From the NCBI RefSeq assembly GCF_000025265.1, contig NC_013739.1, positions 1,984,001 through 2,048,000 on the forward strand: a stretch of DNA of 64,000 nucleotides. Direction: 5' to 3'. Source of the DNA: Conexibacter woesei DSM 14684. GTDB lineage: Bacteria; Actinomycetota; Thermoleophilia; Solirubrobacterales; Solirubrobacteraceae. Positions 53,752 through 61,763 of the stretch are shown here, piece by piece. The translations under genes were made by a program, and so were the position numbers. Position 1 is the stretch's first letter, and each line of letters begins with the position of its first letter. The notes below the pieces were generated by a model. The model made no database searches and was not told the DNA's origin. It saw nothing but the letters and a program-made list of their open reading frames with translations.

Positions 53752-54882
53752 ATGACCGACCTCTCCGCCGCAGGCGACCTGCGCATCGTCGGCATCGACG
53801 CCGCGCGCGTCACGTTCCCGCTCCGGCACCCGGTGCGATTCGGCCCGGCGCTCTACACCGAGCGCGAGTACGTCCTCCTGCGCCTGCGCACCGACGCAGG
53901 CGTCGTCGGCGACGCCCGCGCGATGACCCGCGGCACCCCGCTGCTGGAGGCGCTGCGCCCGGTCGCCGAGCGGCTCGTCGGCGCGGACCCGCTCTCCGCC
54001 AGAACGCTCGTACGCGACCTGCGCCGCTCGAACGTCCCCGGCCAGGCCGCGCTGTCGCGCGCCCACAGCATCGCCGACCTCGCGCTGTGGGACCTCGTCG
54101 CGCGGGCCGTGGACGCGCCGCTGCATCGCCTGCTGGGCGGCGCCGGGCGCGAGCGGGTCGAGGCGCTCGCCGTCTCCGGATACCTGATCGACGTGCGGGG
54201 CGAGGACGCGATCGTCGACGAGCTCGTCCAGCTGAAGGCGCAGGGCTTCCGCCACCTCAAGCTGATGCTGGGCGCGCGCGAGCCGGCGTGGATGCACCGG
54301 TTCCTCAGCCGCTGCCGCGAGACCGTCGGCAGCGACGTGCTGCTCTCGCTCGACTTCCACTTCTCGCTGGCGAGCCTCGACGAGGCGCTCGCGGTCTGCC
54401 GGCCGCTGGAGGAGCTCGAGCTCGCGTTCATCGAGGATCCCTTCCCGCCGCTGCACTGGCGCGACCTGCGGGCGCTCGCCGGGCAGCTCGAGACGCCGTT
54501 GGCCGCCGGCGAGGACGTCACCGACCCGGTCATGTTCGCGGACCTGCTGGAGGGGGCGGACCTGCTGCGCGTCGACCCCTCGACCTGCGGGGGCGTCGAG
54601 GACGCGGTGGCGGGCATCCGGATGGCGGCGGCCGCCGGCAAGCCCGCGCTGCCGCACGGCGCGGTGCTCGTCGGCACGCAGCTCGCGGCGGCCTTCGACG
54701 CGGTCGAGCTGATGGAGGTTGCCGCGCCCGTGGACACCGGCGACCGCATCGACGAGCTCTACGAGGGGCCCGCGCCGCAGCTGCACGGCGCCTGGTTGAC
54801 CGTCGACCAGACGCCGGGCGTCGACGTGCGGCTGGAATGGGACCGCGTCGAGGCGGCCGCCGTCAGCGGCTGGTCGGTCTAG
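53752..54882 (+). CDS. Enolase-superfamily (mandelate racemase-like) protein
   Basis: A 376-residue muconate-lactonising/mandelate racemase-type enzyme. Metal ligands appear in LSLDFHF (Asp near 202), FIEDPFPP (Glu near 230) and LAAGEDVTD (Glu near 255). The acid-base positions are unusual: the KxK motif of the family reads LKLML, so only the first Lys remains, while the opposite-side Asp-His pair is available (LLRVDPSTCGG and ALPHGAVLVG). That supports a sugar-acid dehydratase of the MandR-like subgroup rather than a racemase. The stop CTAG is shared with the convergent glycosidase gene. Confidence 0.85.
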   Translation: MTDLSAAGDLRIVGIDAARVTFPLRHPVRFGPALYTEREYVLLRLRTDAGVVGDARAMTRGTPLLEALRPVAERLVGADPLSARTLVRDLRRSNVPGQAALSRAHSIADLALWDLVARAVDAPLHRLLGGAGRERVEALAVSGYLIDVRGEDAIVDELVQLKAQGFRHLKLMLGAREPAWMHRFLSRCRETVGSDVLLSLDFHFSLASLDEALAVCRPLEELELAFIEDPFPPLHWRDLRALAGQLETPLAAGEDVTDPVMFADLLEGADLLRVDPSTCGGVEDAVAGIRMAAAAGKPALPHGAVLVGTQLAAAFDAVELMEVAAPVDTGDRIDELYEGPAPQLHGAWLTVDQTPGVDVRLEWDRVEAAAVSGWSV

Positions 54883-56069
54883 CGTCTTCTGCGGCCACGC
54901 ACCCGGTCGTAGTGGTCGGCGAGGTCGCGGAACGCCTGCTTGGGCTCCCACGGCACGCCCCGATACGTCTCGCCCCAGCTGCCTTCCGGCAGCACCCGCG
55001 CGATGCCGAGGGAGGCGATGTCGAACTCCCCACGGAAGTGGTAGGAGGCGAGCGTGTAGACGAACGCGCTGTCGACACCCTCTCTGTCGAGCAGTTCGAG
55101 CAGCCCGATCAGGTACTCCGACTGCTCGGCCTCGTCGCGGACGGGATCGCCTCTGATGCCGGCGGGCCGTCCGGTCGCGTGGTCCCAGACGACGATGGCG
55201 TCGCTGGCGTGGCCGGCTCTGGCCGCGGCGCCGTCGTAGGCGGGACAGCCCGTCTCCATGATCACGACCGGCTTCCCGTGCGACTGGAGGGACGCGATCG
55301 CGGCGGTCGCGCCGGCGTACTCGCCGTCGACCAGGTTCGGGTAGAAGTCGTGGCCGACATAGTCGAACGGCGTCCAGTCGATCCGCTCGAAGGCGAGCGA
55401 CGCGTAGCTGATCGGCCCGCGGAAGCGTGCGCGCACGAGCGCCACCGCCTGCGCGAAGAACGCGTTCATCTTGCCCGGCAGCTCGGCGATCAGCTGGGGC
55501 AGCTGAGGGTTGGTCGGCGTCAGGACCGCGACCCGCTCCTGCCACGTCTCGCCGGGGAGGAAGCCCTTCTGGAACAGGCTCAACTCCGCGCCCAGCACGA
55601 GCACGACGCTGTTGCCCCGGCGCCGCAGCCGCTCGCAGCGGTCCGCCGCGTCCGCGAGGAAGTCGAGCATCTGCTCCGCCGTGAGGTCGGTCGTGAACGG
55701 GCCGTACCAGACCTCGAGCCCGGCGTCCGCGGCGTGCCTGGCGGCGATCTCGAGGCGGTCCTGGATGCCGCCCCAGACGCGCACGGCGCTGCAGTTGAGC
55801 TCGTGCCGGATCAGCTGCATCTCGCGCTTGACGATCTGCGGGTCGAACGGATCGTGGGTCGTGTTGGGGCCGTTGACGAAGCCCGTGTCGTATGCGATGC
55901 CGCGGCCCCGCAGGCCGGACGTCCGGCACCGGCCCGGTCTGGGGTGCGGCTCAGGCCCGCGGCCGGCGGCGGCCGACCCGGGGAGTGCGCCCGCGAGCGC
56001 CGCGCCGCCCGCGGCGGCGAGCGTTCCCGTGAGCACGGTCCTGCGATCGAAGCGACGATCTTCACCCAT
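54879..56069 (-). CDS. Tat-exported clan-A-like glycoside hydrolase or related barrel protein
   Basis: A 396-residue protein beginning with a twin-arginine signal (RRFDRRTVLTGTLAAAGGAALAGALPGSAAA). The mature part looks like a (beta/alpha)8 barrel: SAVRVWGG, EVWYGPFTTDLT, VLVLGAELSLFQ with Glu in the acid/base position (near 170), FDYVGHDFYPN, and PVVIMETGCPAYD with Glu at the nucleophile strand (near 295). It is therefore probably a glycosidase acting outside the membrane on the compound taken up by the ABC system. AGA codons are frequent. Its start region carries regulon element E on its own strand. Confidence 0.75.
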   Translation of the reverse strand: MGEDRRFDRRTVLTGTLAAAGGAALAGALPGSAAAGRGPEPHPRPGRCRTSGLRGRGIAYDTGFVNGPNTTHDPFDPQIVKREMQLIRHELNCSAVRVWGGIQDRLEIAARHAADAGLEVWYGPFTTDLTAEQMLDFLADAADRCERLRRRGNSVVLVLGAELSLFQKGFLPGETWQERVAVLTPTNPQLPQLIAELPGKMNAFFAQAVALVRARFRGPISYASLAFERIDWTPFDYVGHDFYPNLVDGEYAGATAAIASLQSHGKPVVIMETGCPAYDGAAARAGHASDAIVVWDHATGRPAGIRGDPVRDEAEQSEYLIGLLELLDREGVDSAFVYTLASYHFRGEFDIASLGIARVLPEGSWGETYRGVPWEPKQAFRDLADHYDRVRGRRRR

Positions 56070-56119
56070 GATGGGGTTCCTCTCCTCGTGGCGCGCGTCT
56101 CTCGTGAGACGACGCGCGC

Positions 56120-56168
56120 AGTCTCGCGGCGGCGCGGAGGCAGTCAACGGGAGCGTCAGGAGGTGACA
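56120..56168 (-). promoter_or_regulatory. Regulon element copy E (divergent) and promoter of the glycosidase gene
   Basis: A diverged copy of the 24-bp element on the minus strand (56145-56168), keeping GTCACC, CCTGACG and the final TTG, which begins TTGACT (56142-56147). GAGACT (56120-56125) follows after 16 bp. It faces away from copy C, which lies 15 bp upstream of it. Confidence 0.55.
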
Positions 56169-56182
56169 CTTCCCGTGTCGCG

Positions 56183-56232
56183 CATCACGACCTGACGACG
56201 CTGTTGAGCGGTGCGACCGGGCGGCGCAGACT
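56183..56232 (+). promoter_or_regulatory. Regulon element copy C and promoter of the GH127-like operon
   Basis: The element (56183-56206) reads like the consensus with small changes (ATCACGACCTGACGACGCTG then TTG). The -35 is TTGAGC and CAGACT (56227-56232) follows after 17 bp. The leader ends with GGAGG before GTG 56259. Confidence 0.6.
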
Positions 56233-56258
56233 CGCAGCGTCCCCCACCGGAGGTTGGC

Positions 56259-58394
56259 GTGCGCGACTCGGCGACGAGCGCTTCCAGCGGTCGCAAGATC
56301 CTGACGGCGATGAACTACCAGGGCGTCGAGCTCGGCGACTGCCGGCAGCGCCGGCAGCTGGAGGAGGCGTGCGCGACGTTCGCGGGCGTCTCGAACGACG
56401 CGCTGCTGTATCCGTTCCGCATCCGCAAGGGGTCGTGGGCGCCCGGCATCCCGCTGCGGGGCTGGTACGGCGAAGGGCTCTTCAACAACCTCGGGCAGTT
56501 CTTCACGCTCTACGCGCGCCTCTACGCGGCGACCGGCGAGCACCGCTTCGCCGAGAAGGCGCTCGCGCTGCTGGACGGCTGGGAGGAGACGATCGAGGAG
56601 GACGGCGGCTTCCTCAGCTCGCACTTCGCCGGGACCGTCGAGTACTCCTACGACAAGCTCGTCTGCGGGCTGCTCGACCTCCACGAGTACGTCGGGAGCG
56701 AGCGCGCGTTGCCGGTGCTGGAGCGCGTCAGCCGCTGGATGCAGCGCCATGGCGGCAGCTCGAAGCCGTACGCGTGGAGCGGGATGGGACCGCTCGAGTG
56801 GTACACGCTGCCGGAGTACCTGCTGCGCGCCTACGCGGTGACGTCGGATCCGCTCTATCGCGAGCTGGCGAACGCCTATCGCTACGACGAGTTCTACGAC
56901 GCGCTGCTCGAGCGCGACGTCGGCGCGCTGATGCGGCGCGCCGACGAGGCGCGCAACTTCTACCAGGCGCACAGCCACGCGAACACGCTCAACAGCGCCG
57001 CGGCGGTCTACGAGACGACAGGCGATCCGAGATACCTCGACGTCCTCACGGCCGGCTACGAGCTGCTGCGGGAGAGCCAGACGTTCGCGACCGGGATGTT
57101 CGGTCCGCTGGAGGCGTTCATGAAGCCGCGTCAGCGCGTCGAGGTGCTGCACTCGGAGGAGGGTCACGCGGAGGTCGCGTGCCCGTCGTGGGCGATGATG
57201 CGCCTCGTCCGCCATCTGATCGAGCTGACCGGCGAGGCGCAGTTCGGCGACTGGATGGAGCTGAACGTCTACAACGGCATTGGGTCGGCGCCGCCGACGC
57301 GCGCCGACGGCCGTGCGACGCAGTACTTCGCCGACTACGGGCTCGACCGCGCGACGAAGACCTGGGGCGTCGAGTGGTCGTGCTGCTCGACGACGAGCGG
57401 CATCAACATGGCCGAGTACGTCAACCAGATCTACTACGCCGGGCCCGACGCGCTCCACGTCTGCCTCTACCTCCCGTCGTCGGTCACGTGCGAGATCGAC
57501 GGCGCGACGCTGTGGCTCACGCAGCGGACGGCCTATCCCGTCGACGAGCGTGTCGCCTTCGACGTGCGCGTCGAGCGGCCGCTGCGCGGGACGATCGCCT
57601 TCCGCGTTCCTGCCTGGACGGCCGGCGAGCCGCGACTGACGCTCGACGGCGAGCCGGTCGAGCACGTCGTGCGCGACGGCTGGGCGACCGTCGAGCGCAC
57701 GTGGGAGGACGGCGACGCGATCGAGCTGACGCTGCCGATGGAGCTCGCCGTGCTGCCGGTCGAGCCCGCCACCGACGCCGGTCCGGTGGCGCTGCGCTAC
57801 GGCCCCGTCGTGCTCGTCGCCCCGCAGGACGAGCGGTCGCGACGGCTCTCGCTCGGCGATGTCGCCGCGGTCGCGAGCAGCCTGCGACGGACCGACGCGG
57901 CGCGCCTGGCGTTCGAGGGCCGCGCGGCGGACGGGAGCGTCGTCGCGCTCGTCCCCTACTACGAGCTGGAGCCGGGCGCCCCCTACGCGATGCACTTCGA
58001 CGACGACGGCGACCGCCGCTCGCACGCGCAGCTCGCCTACGAGCCGGCGGACGCCTGGGAGCAGGTCGACCGCGAGCAGTACCTGCTGAGGAGACGGCGC
58101 AGGTACGCGGTCTCCGCCGTGCCGGGCGCGTCGTTCTCGGCCGCCTTCGAGGGGACCGGCGTCCTCTGGTGCGGGTACCGCTCCGTGCACGCCGGCTGGG
58201 CCGACGTCTTCCTCGACGGCGAGCTCGTCGAGCGCGTGACGCAGCTGGGGCACTCCGACCTCCAGCCCTCGCTCTGGTGCCGGACCGGGCTCGCGCCCGG
58301 GCCGCACGTGCTGCGGGTGGTCGTCGCGGGCGAGCGGCCGCCGGGCGCGCGCGGGGACGAGGTCAACGTCGGGCATCTGCGGGTGCTGTCGTGA
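56259..58394 (+). CDS. GH127/DUF1680-family protein (beta-L-arabinofuranosidase-like)
   Basis: A 711-residue (alpha/alpha)6-barrel enzyme with C-terminal beta-sandwich regions. The family Cys pair, which provides the zinc-bound catalytic Cys in beta-L-arabinofuranosidase, is present as WSCCSTTSG (near 390). The upstream Glu/Cys zinc motif reads EVACPSWAMM, where the Glu is shifted by one residue relative to the usual ExC, so activity may differ. FNNLGQFFTLYARLYAATGEHRF and AYRYDEFYDALLERD are typical family text. GTG 56259 is set by GGAGG; the longer frame to 56211 has no ribosome site. Confidence 0.8.
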   Translation: MRDSATSASSGRKILTAMNYQGVELGDCRQRRQLEEACATFAGVSNDALLYPFRIRKGSWAPGIPLRGWYGEGLFNNLGQFFTLYARLYAATGEHRFAEKALALLDGWEETIEEDGGFLSSHFAGTVEYSYDKLVCGLLDLHEYVGSERALPVLERVSRWMQRHGGSSKPYAWSGMGPLEWYTLPEYLLRAYAVTSDPLYRELANAYRYDEFYDALLERDVGALMRRADEARNFYQAHSHANTLNSAAAVYETTGDPRYLDVLTAGYELLRESQTFATGMFGPLEAFMKPRQRVEVLHSEEGHAEVACPSWAMMRLVRHLIELTGEAQFGDWMELNVYNGIGSAPPTRADGRATQYFADYGLDRATKTWGVEWSCCSTTSGINMAEYVNQIYYAGPDALHVCLYLPSSVTCEIDGATLWLTQRTAYPVDERVAFDVRVERPLRGTIAFRVPAWTAGEPRLTLDGEPVEHVVRDGWATVERTWEDGDAIELTLPMELAVLPVEPATDAGPVALRYGPVVLVAPQDERSRRLSLGDVAAVASSLRRTDAARLAFEGRAADGSVVALVPYYELEPGAPYAMHFDDDGDRRSHAQLAYEPADAWEQVDREQYLLRRRRRYAVSAVPGASFSAAFEGTGVLWCGYRSVHAGWADVFLDGELVERVTQLGHSDLQPSLWCRTGLAPGPHVLRVVVAGERPPGARGDEVNVGHLRVLS

Positions 58395-58423
58395 ACGGAC
58401 GAGCAGAACGAGAGGGGACAGGC

Positions 58424-59191
58424 ATGCGGCTTGCCGGCAAGGTCGCGCTCGTGACGGGCGCCGCGCGACGGCGCGGGATCGGGCGCGGGATCGTCGAGGC
58501 GCTCGCGGCCGAGGGGGCGGTCGTCGCGGTCAACGACGTCGCCGCCGAGGAGGAGGCGGCGGAGCTGATCGCCCGGCTCGCCGCGGAGGGCGCGACCGCA
58601 CGCTTCTATCCCGCCGACGTGACCGACCGCGGTGCCGTCGAGCGGATGCTGGACGCGATCGAGCGCGACCTCGGCCCGCTGCACGCGGTCTGCTCCAACG
58701 CCGGCATCACGCGCTGGGCGCCGTTGGAGGAGATCGTCGACGACGACTTCGACGCGATCGTCGCGGTCAACCTCACCGGCGGGTTCAACGTCGGCCAGGC
58801 CGCGGCGCGGCGGATGGTCGCGAGCGGCACGCGCGGGCGGATCGTCTTCACGTCCTCGGTGCACGTGCAGATGCCGTTCAGGGGCGGCGCGATCTACGGC
58901 GCGACCAAGCAGGGGCTGCGAGCGCTCGCCGAGACGCTCGCGCTCGAGCTGGCTCCGCGCGGCATCACCGTCAACCACCTCGGGCCCGGCTGGGTCAAGA
59001 GCGACCTCGGCGCCGGACCCGCGCTCGACCCGGAGGTCGAGCGCGCTGTGCTCGCGCAGATCCCCGCGGGCCGCGAGGCGCAGCCGATCGAGATGGGCAG
59101 GGCGGTCGCGTACCTGTGCTCCGACGACGCCGCCTACGTCACCGGCGAGTTCCTCCGCGTCGACGGCGGCTACGTCGTGGGGAAGTACTGA
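58424..59191 (+). CDS. Short-chain dehydrogenase/reductase
   Basis: A 255-residue classical SDR. Cofactor motif VALVTGAARRRGIGRGIVEAL (near 8-28), CSNAGITRW, the active-site serine in VFTSSVHVQMP, YGATKQGLRALAETLALEL (YxxxK near 152) and the C-terminal TGEFLRVDGGYVVG are all intact. Probably oxidises a hydroxyl of a sugar or sugar acid. A GGAC-like ribosome site precedes ATG 58424; a GTG at 58391 overlapping the GH127 stop is possible. Confidence 0.92.
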   Translation: MRLAGKVALVTGAARRRGIGRGIVEALAAEGAVVAVNDVAAEEEAAELIARLAAEGATARFYPADVTDRGAVERMLDAIERDLGPLHAVCSNAGITRWAPLEEIVDDDFDAIVAVNLTGGFNVGQAAARRMVASGTRGRIVFTSSVHVQMPFRGGAIYGATKQGLRALAETLALELAPRGITVNHLGPGWVKSDLGAGPALDPEVERAVLAQIPAGREAQPIEMGRAVAYLCSDDAAYVTGEFLRVDGGYVVGKY

Positions 59192-59802
59192 TGCGCTACC
59201 GACTGATCTCCCTGCACCCGGCACTCGCGCAGGCCTGCGACGCGCGCCTGTCGTCCGCCGGTCACGAGCCGGCCGGCGGGCTCGGCGACGCCGACGCGCT
59301 CGTCGTCGGGATCGGCGCGCCCGACCTCGGCAGCGCGCTGCTCGACGTCGATGAGCGCGCGTGGGAGGAGACGATCGGCCGTGCCCGCACGGCGTTCGCC
59401 GCCGTCCGCGACCTCGCCCGCGCGCTGATCGAGCGCGAGGCCTCCGGCCGCGTCGTGGTCGTCGTCGACCCGCCGGTGCTGCGGGCCGCCGAGCGGACCG
59501 GCCTGACGGCCGTCGCGGGCGCGTTCCTGTCGACGATCGCGGAGGTCGCGGCGGTCGACCTCGGGCCGCGCGGGATCGCCGTCAACGTCGTGGTCGCCGG
59601 ATGGATGGCGCCGGCGCCGCCGGCGCTCGCGGGCGGCGTGCCGCTCGGGCGTCTCGCCGACCCCGACGAGGTCGCCTCCGCGTGCGCGTTCCTGGTCTCT
59701 CCCGACCAGGCCGCCTACGTGAACGGCGCGACGCTCGCGGTCGACGGCGGCTGGTTCGTCACGAAGGCCGAGGGCGGCAACCCGCTGACGAGCGGCGCCT
59801 GA
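59191..59802 (+). CDS. Degenerate SDR-fold protein
   Basis: A 203-residue protein that keeps the C-terminal SDR pattern (AVDLGPRGIAVNVVVAGWMA, RLADPDEVASACAFLVSPDQAAYVNGATLAVDGGWFV) but lacks the glycine-rich nucleotide motif at the start and has Leu-Thr-Ala-Val in place of the YxxxK. It is translationally coupled to the full SDR before it (stop and start overlap by one base). It may be a pseudo-enzyme partner of that SDR, as in heterodimeric systems. Confidence 0.75.
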   Translation: MRYRLISLHPALAQACDARLSSAGHEPAGGLGDADALVVGIGAPDLGSALLDVDERAWEETIGRARTAFAAVRDLARALIEREASGRVVVVVDPPVLRAAERTGLTAVAGAFLSTIAEVAAVDLGPRGIAVNVVVAGWMAPAPPALAGGVPLGRLADPDEVASACAFLVSPDQAAYVNGATLAVDGGWFVTKAEGGNPLTSGA

Positions 59803-59851
59803 CGAGCCGATCGATGGGGCGGTCCCCCGCACGGCGGACCGCCCGACGGCC

Positions 59852-60805
59852 TCAAGCCGTCCAGTCGAGCACGACCTTGCCCGAGTCCTTGGAGACGAAC
59901 GCGCGGTACGCCGCCGAGATCTCCTCCGCACCGAAGTCGTGCGTGATCAGCCGCTCGGCCGGCAGGCCCTGCTCGTACAGCCGCACGATCTCCGGATAGT
60001 CCTCGTCGGCGTAGTACCAGGCGCCGGTGTACGTGACCTCGCGCGCGACGAACGTCGCCGTCGGCGAGACCTCGACGCTTCTGCAGATGCCGGACTGCAG
60101 GACCGTGCCGCCGGGCTCGACGAGCGCGAGCGCCTGCTGGATGCACGCCGGGATGCCGGTGCACTCGATCGCCAGCGCGGGGGCCGCGCCGGTCGCCTCG
60201 CCCGGCTCCAGCGCCGTCGTGGCGCCGAGTCTGAGCGCCAGCTCGCGCCGGTACGCCGACGGTTCGACCACGACCACCTCGGCGCCGGCATGGGCGCGGA
60301 CGAGCACGTGGCCGAGACCGACCGGGCCGGCGCCGAGCACGAGCACGCGCTCGCCGGCATGCGAGGGCGCGCGGCGCAGCGCCCGCACCGGCACGCCGAG
60401 CGCGTCCCCGGAGATCAGCACCGCGTCGCGCGCCGGCGTCCCCTCCGGCACCCGTCGCAGCGCCGACGCCGGGACCGCGACACGATCGGCGTGCATCGCG
60501 GTGTGCATGCGGCGGTCGACGGTGCAGTAGAGCTGGACGCCGCTGCGGCACCACGAGCAGCTCCCGCACCCGGTCACGGCGCTGATGCCGACCCGCTCGC
60601 CGACGGCGAAGCCGCTTCCGGCGGGCGCCTGCTCCACCACGCCCGCGGCCTCGTGGCCCGGGTTCTCGCCGGGTCTCGCATGCAGCTCGCTGCCGCAGAT
60701 CGCGCTCGCCTCGATGCGCACGAGTGCCTCGCCGGGGCCCGGCTCCGGCGTCGGCGTCTCGACCAGCGTCACGTCGTCGGGTGCGTTGAAGGACAGTGCC
60801 CGCAT
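59852..60805 (-). CDS. Zinc-dependent alcohol/polyol dehydrogenase
   Basis: A 317-residue MDR enzyme. The catalytic-zinc loop reads ASAICGSELHARPGENPGHEAAGVV (GHE motif, ligands Cys and His), the structural zinc motif is CGSCSWCRSGVQLYC, and the cofactor site is VLVLGAGPVGLGHVLVRAHAGAEVVVVEPSAYRREL, suggesting NAD. Probably oxidises a sugar alcohol or sugar acid. ATG 60805 was chosen because GGAG lies about 8 nt upstream; ATG 60814 is too close to it. Minus-strand TTGAAG (60860-60865), 16-bp spacer and TACCGT form its promoter, back-to-back with element D. Confidence 0.88.
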   Translation of the reverse strand: MRALSFNAPDDVTLVETPTPEPGPGEALVRIEASAICGSELHARPGENPGHEAAGVVEQAPAGSGFAVGERVGISAVTGCGSCSWCRSGVQLYCTVDRRMHTAMHADRVAVPASALRRVPEGTPARDAVLISGDALGVPVRALRRAPSHAGERVLVLGAGPVGLGHVLVRAHAGAEVVVVEPSAYRRELALRLGATTALEPGEATGAAPALAIECTGIPACIQQALALVEPGGTVLQSGICRSVEVSPTATFVAREVTYTGAWYYADEDYPEIVRLYEQGLPAERLITHDFGAEEISAAYRAFVSKDSGKVVLDWTA

Positions 60806-60872
60806 CTCAGCCATCTCCCATGTCGAAAAGGGCAGCGACGGTAGACCGTCCGGGTGGCGCTTCAAAGGCGCG

Positions 60873-60922
60873 CGTCACCACCTGACGACCGTCTTGCCGG
60901 CGGCCGGCGCCGCGACGAGACT
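60873..60922 (+). promoter_or_regulatory. Regulon element copy D and promoter of the SDR gene
   Basis: The element (60873-60896) is identical to copies A and B over GTCACCACCTGACGACCGTC plus TTG. The -35 is TTGCCG and GAGACT (60917-60922) follows after 17 bp, 7 nt before ATG 60930, so the transcript looks leaderless. Confidence 0.65.
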
Positions 60923-60929
60923 CGCCGCC

Positions 60930-61676
60930 ATGGACACTGGACTCGATGGGAAGGTCGCGCTCGTCACCGGCGGCGCGAGCGGGATCGGGCTGGCCGCCGC
61001 GCGCGCGCTGGCCGCCGAGGGCTGCCGCGTCATGCTCGCCGACCTCGATCCGCGGACGGCGGCGGCGGAGCTGGAGCGTGCGCACCCCGGCGCGGTCGGC
61101 GAGGTCGTCGTCGACGTCTCGGCGCCCGCACAGGCTCGCCGCGCGGTGAGCGCCGCCGTCGAGCGCTTCGGCCGCCTGGACGTGCTCGTCACGAGCGCCG
61201 GCGTCTACGAGACGCAGGGCGTCGACGGGCTCAGCGACGAGGAGTGGGACCGCACGCTGGCGGTCAACCTGTCCGGCACGTACCACTGCGCGCACGCCGC
61301 GATCGACGCGATGGCCGTGAACGGCTGGGGCCGGATCGTCACGCTCGCCTCCTCGGCGGCGCAGACGGGCGGCGGTGCGGGCGGACCGGCCTACGTCGCG
61401 TCGAAGGCGGCGGTGATGGGGCTGACGCGCTCGCTCGCCAAGCACGCCGGTCCGAAGGGGGTCACGGTCAACTCCGTCGTTCCCGGGCTGATCGAGACGC
61501 CGATGACGGATCGCCTCCGCCCCGAGCACCGCGAGATCGCCGCGACCCTCACGCTGGTCGGGCGCAACGGCACGCCCGCGGACGTCGCGGCGGTGATCGT
61601 GATGCTCGCGTCAGAGGGGCTCGGCTTCGTCACCGGCTCGCACGTCAACGTCAACGGCGGGCTGGTGATGGACTGA
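60930..61676 (+). CDS. Short-chain dehydrogenase/reductase
   Basis: A 248-residue classical SDR with all signatures: VALVTGGASGIGLAAARAL, VTSAGVYETQG, catalytic Ser in TLASSAAQTGG, YVASKAAVMGLTRSLA (YxxxK near 156) and the C-terminal SHVNVNGGLVMD. Probably a sugar or polyol dehydrogenase of the island. Expression is tied to element D. The next gene, E1alpha, starts 87 bp later with its own promoter. Confidence 0.92.
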   Translation: MDTGLDGKVALVTGGASGIGLAAARALAAEGCRVMLADLDPRTAAAELERAHPGAVGEVVVDVSAPAQARRAVSAAVERFGRLDVLVTSAGVYETQGVDGLSDEEWDRTLAVNLSGTYHCAHAAIDAMAVNGWGRIVTLASSAAQTGGGAGGPAYVASKAAVMGLTRSLAKHAGPKGVTVNSVVPGLIETPMTDRLRPEHREIAATLTLVGRNGTPADVAAVIVMLASEGLGFVTGSHVNVNGGLVMD

Positions 61677-61724
61677 GGGACGGCCGTCCGGAAACGCGGC
61701 AATCGCCGAATGGTGAGCCTCGCG

Positions 61725-61753
61725 TGGACACGCCATCTCGCCGCTGGGACGCT
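61725..61753 (+). promoter_or_regulatory. Promoter of the E1alpha-E1beta-E2 genes
   Basis: TGGACA (61725-61730), 17-bp spacer and GACGCT (61748-61753), 10 nt before ATG 61764. The -10 is of the same weak GAnnCT class, but the 24-bp element is absent; the 24 bases before the -35 show no match. Confidence 0.45.
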
Positions 61754-61763
61754 CGGTCGACGC

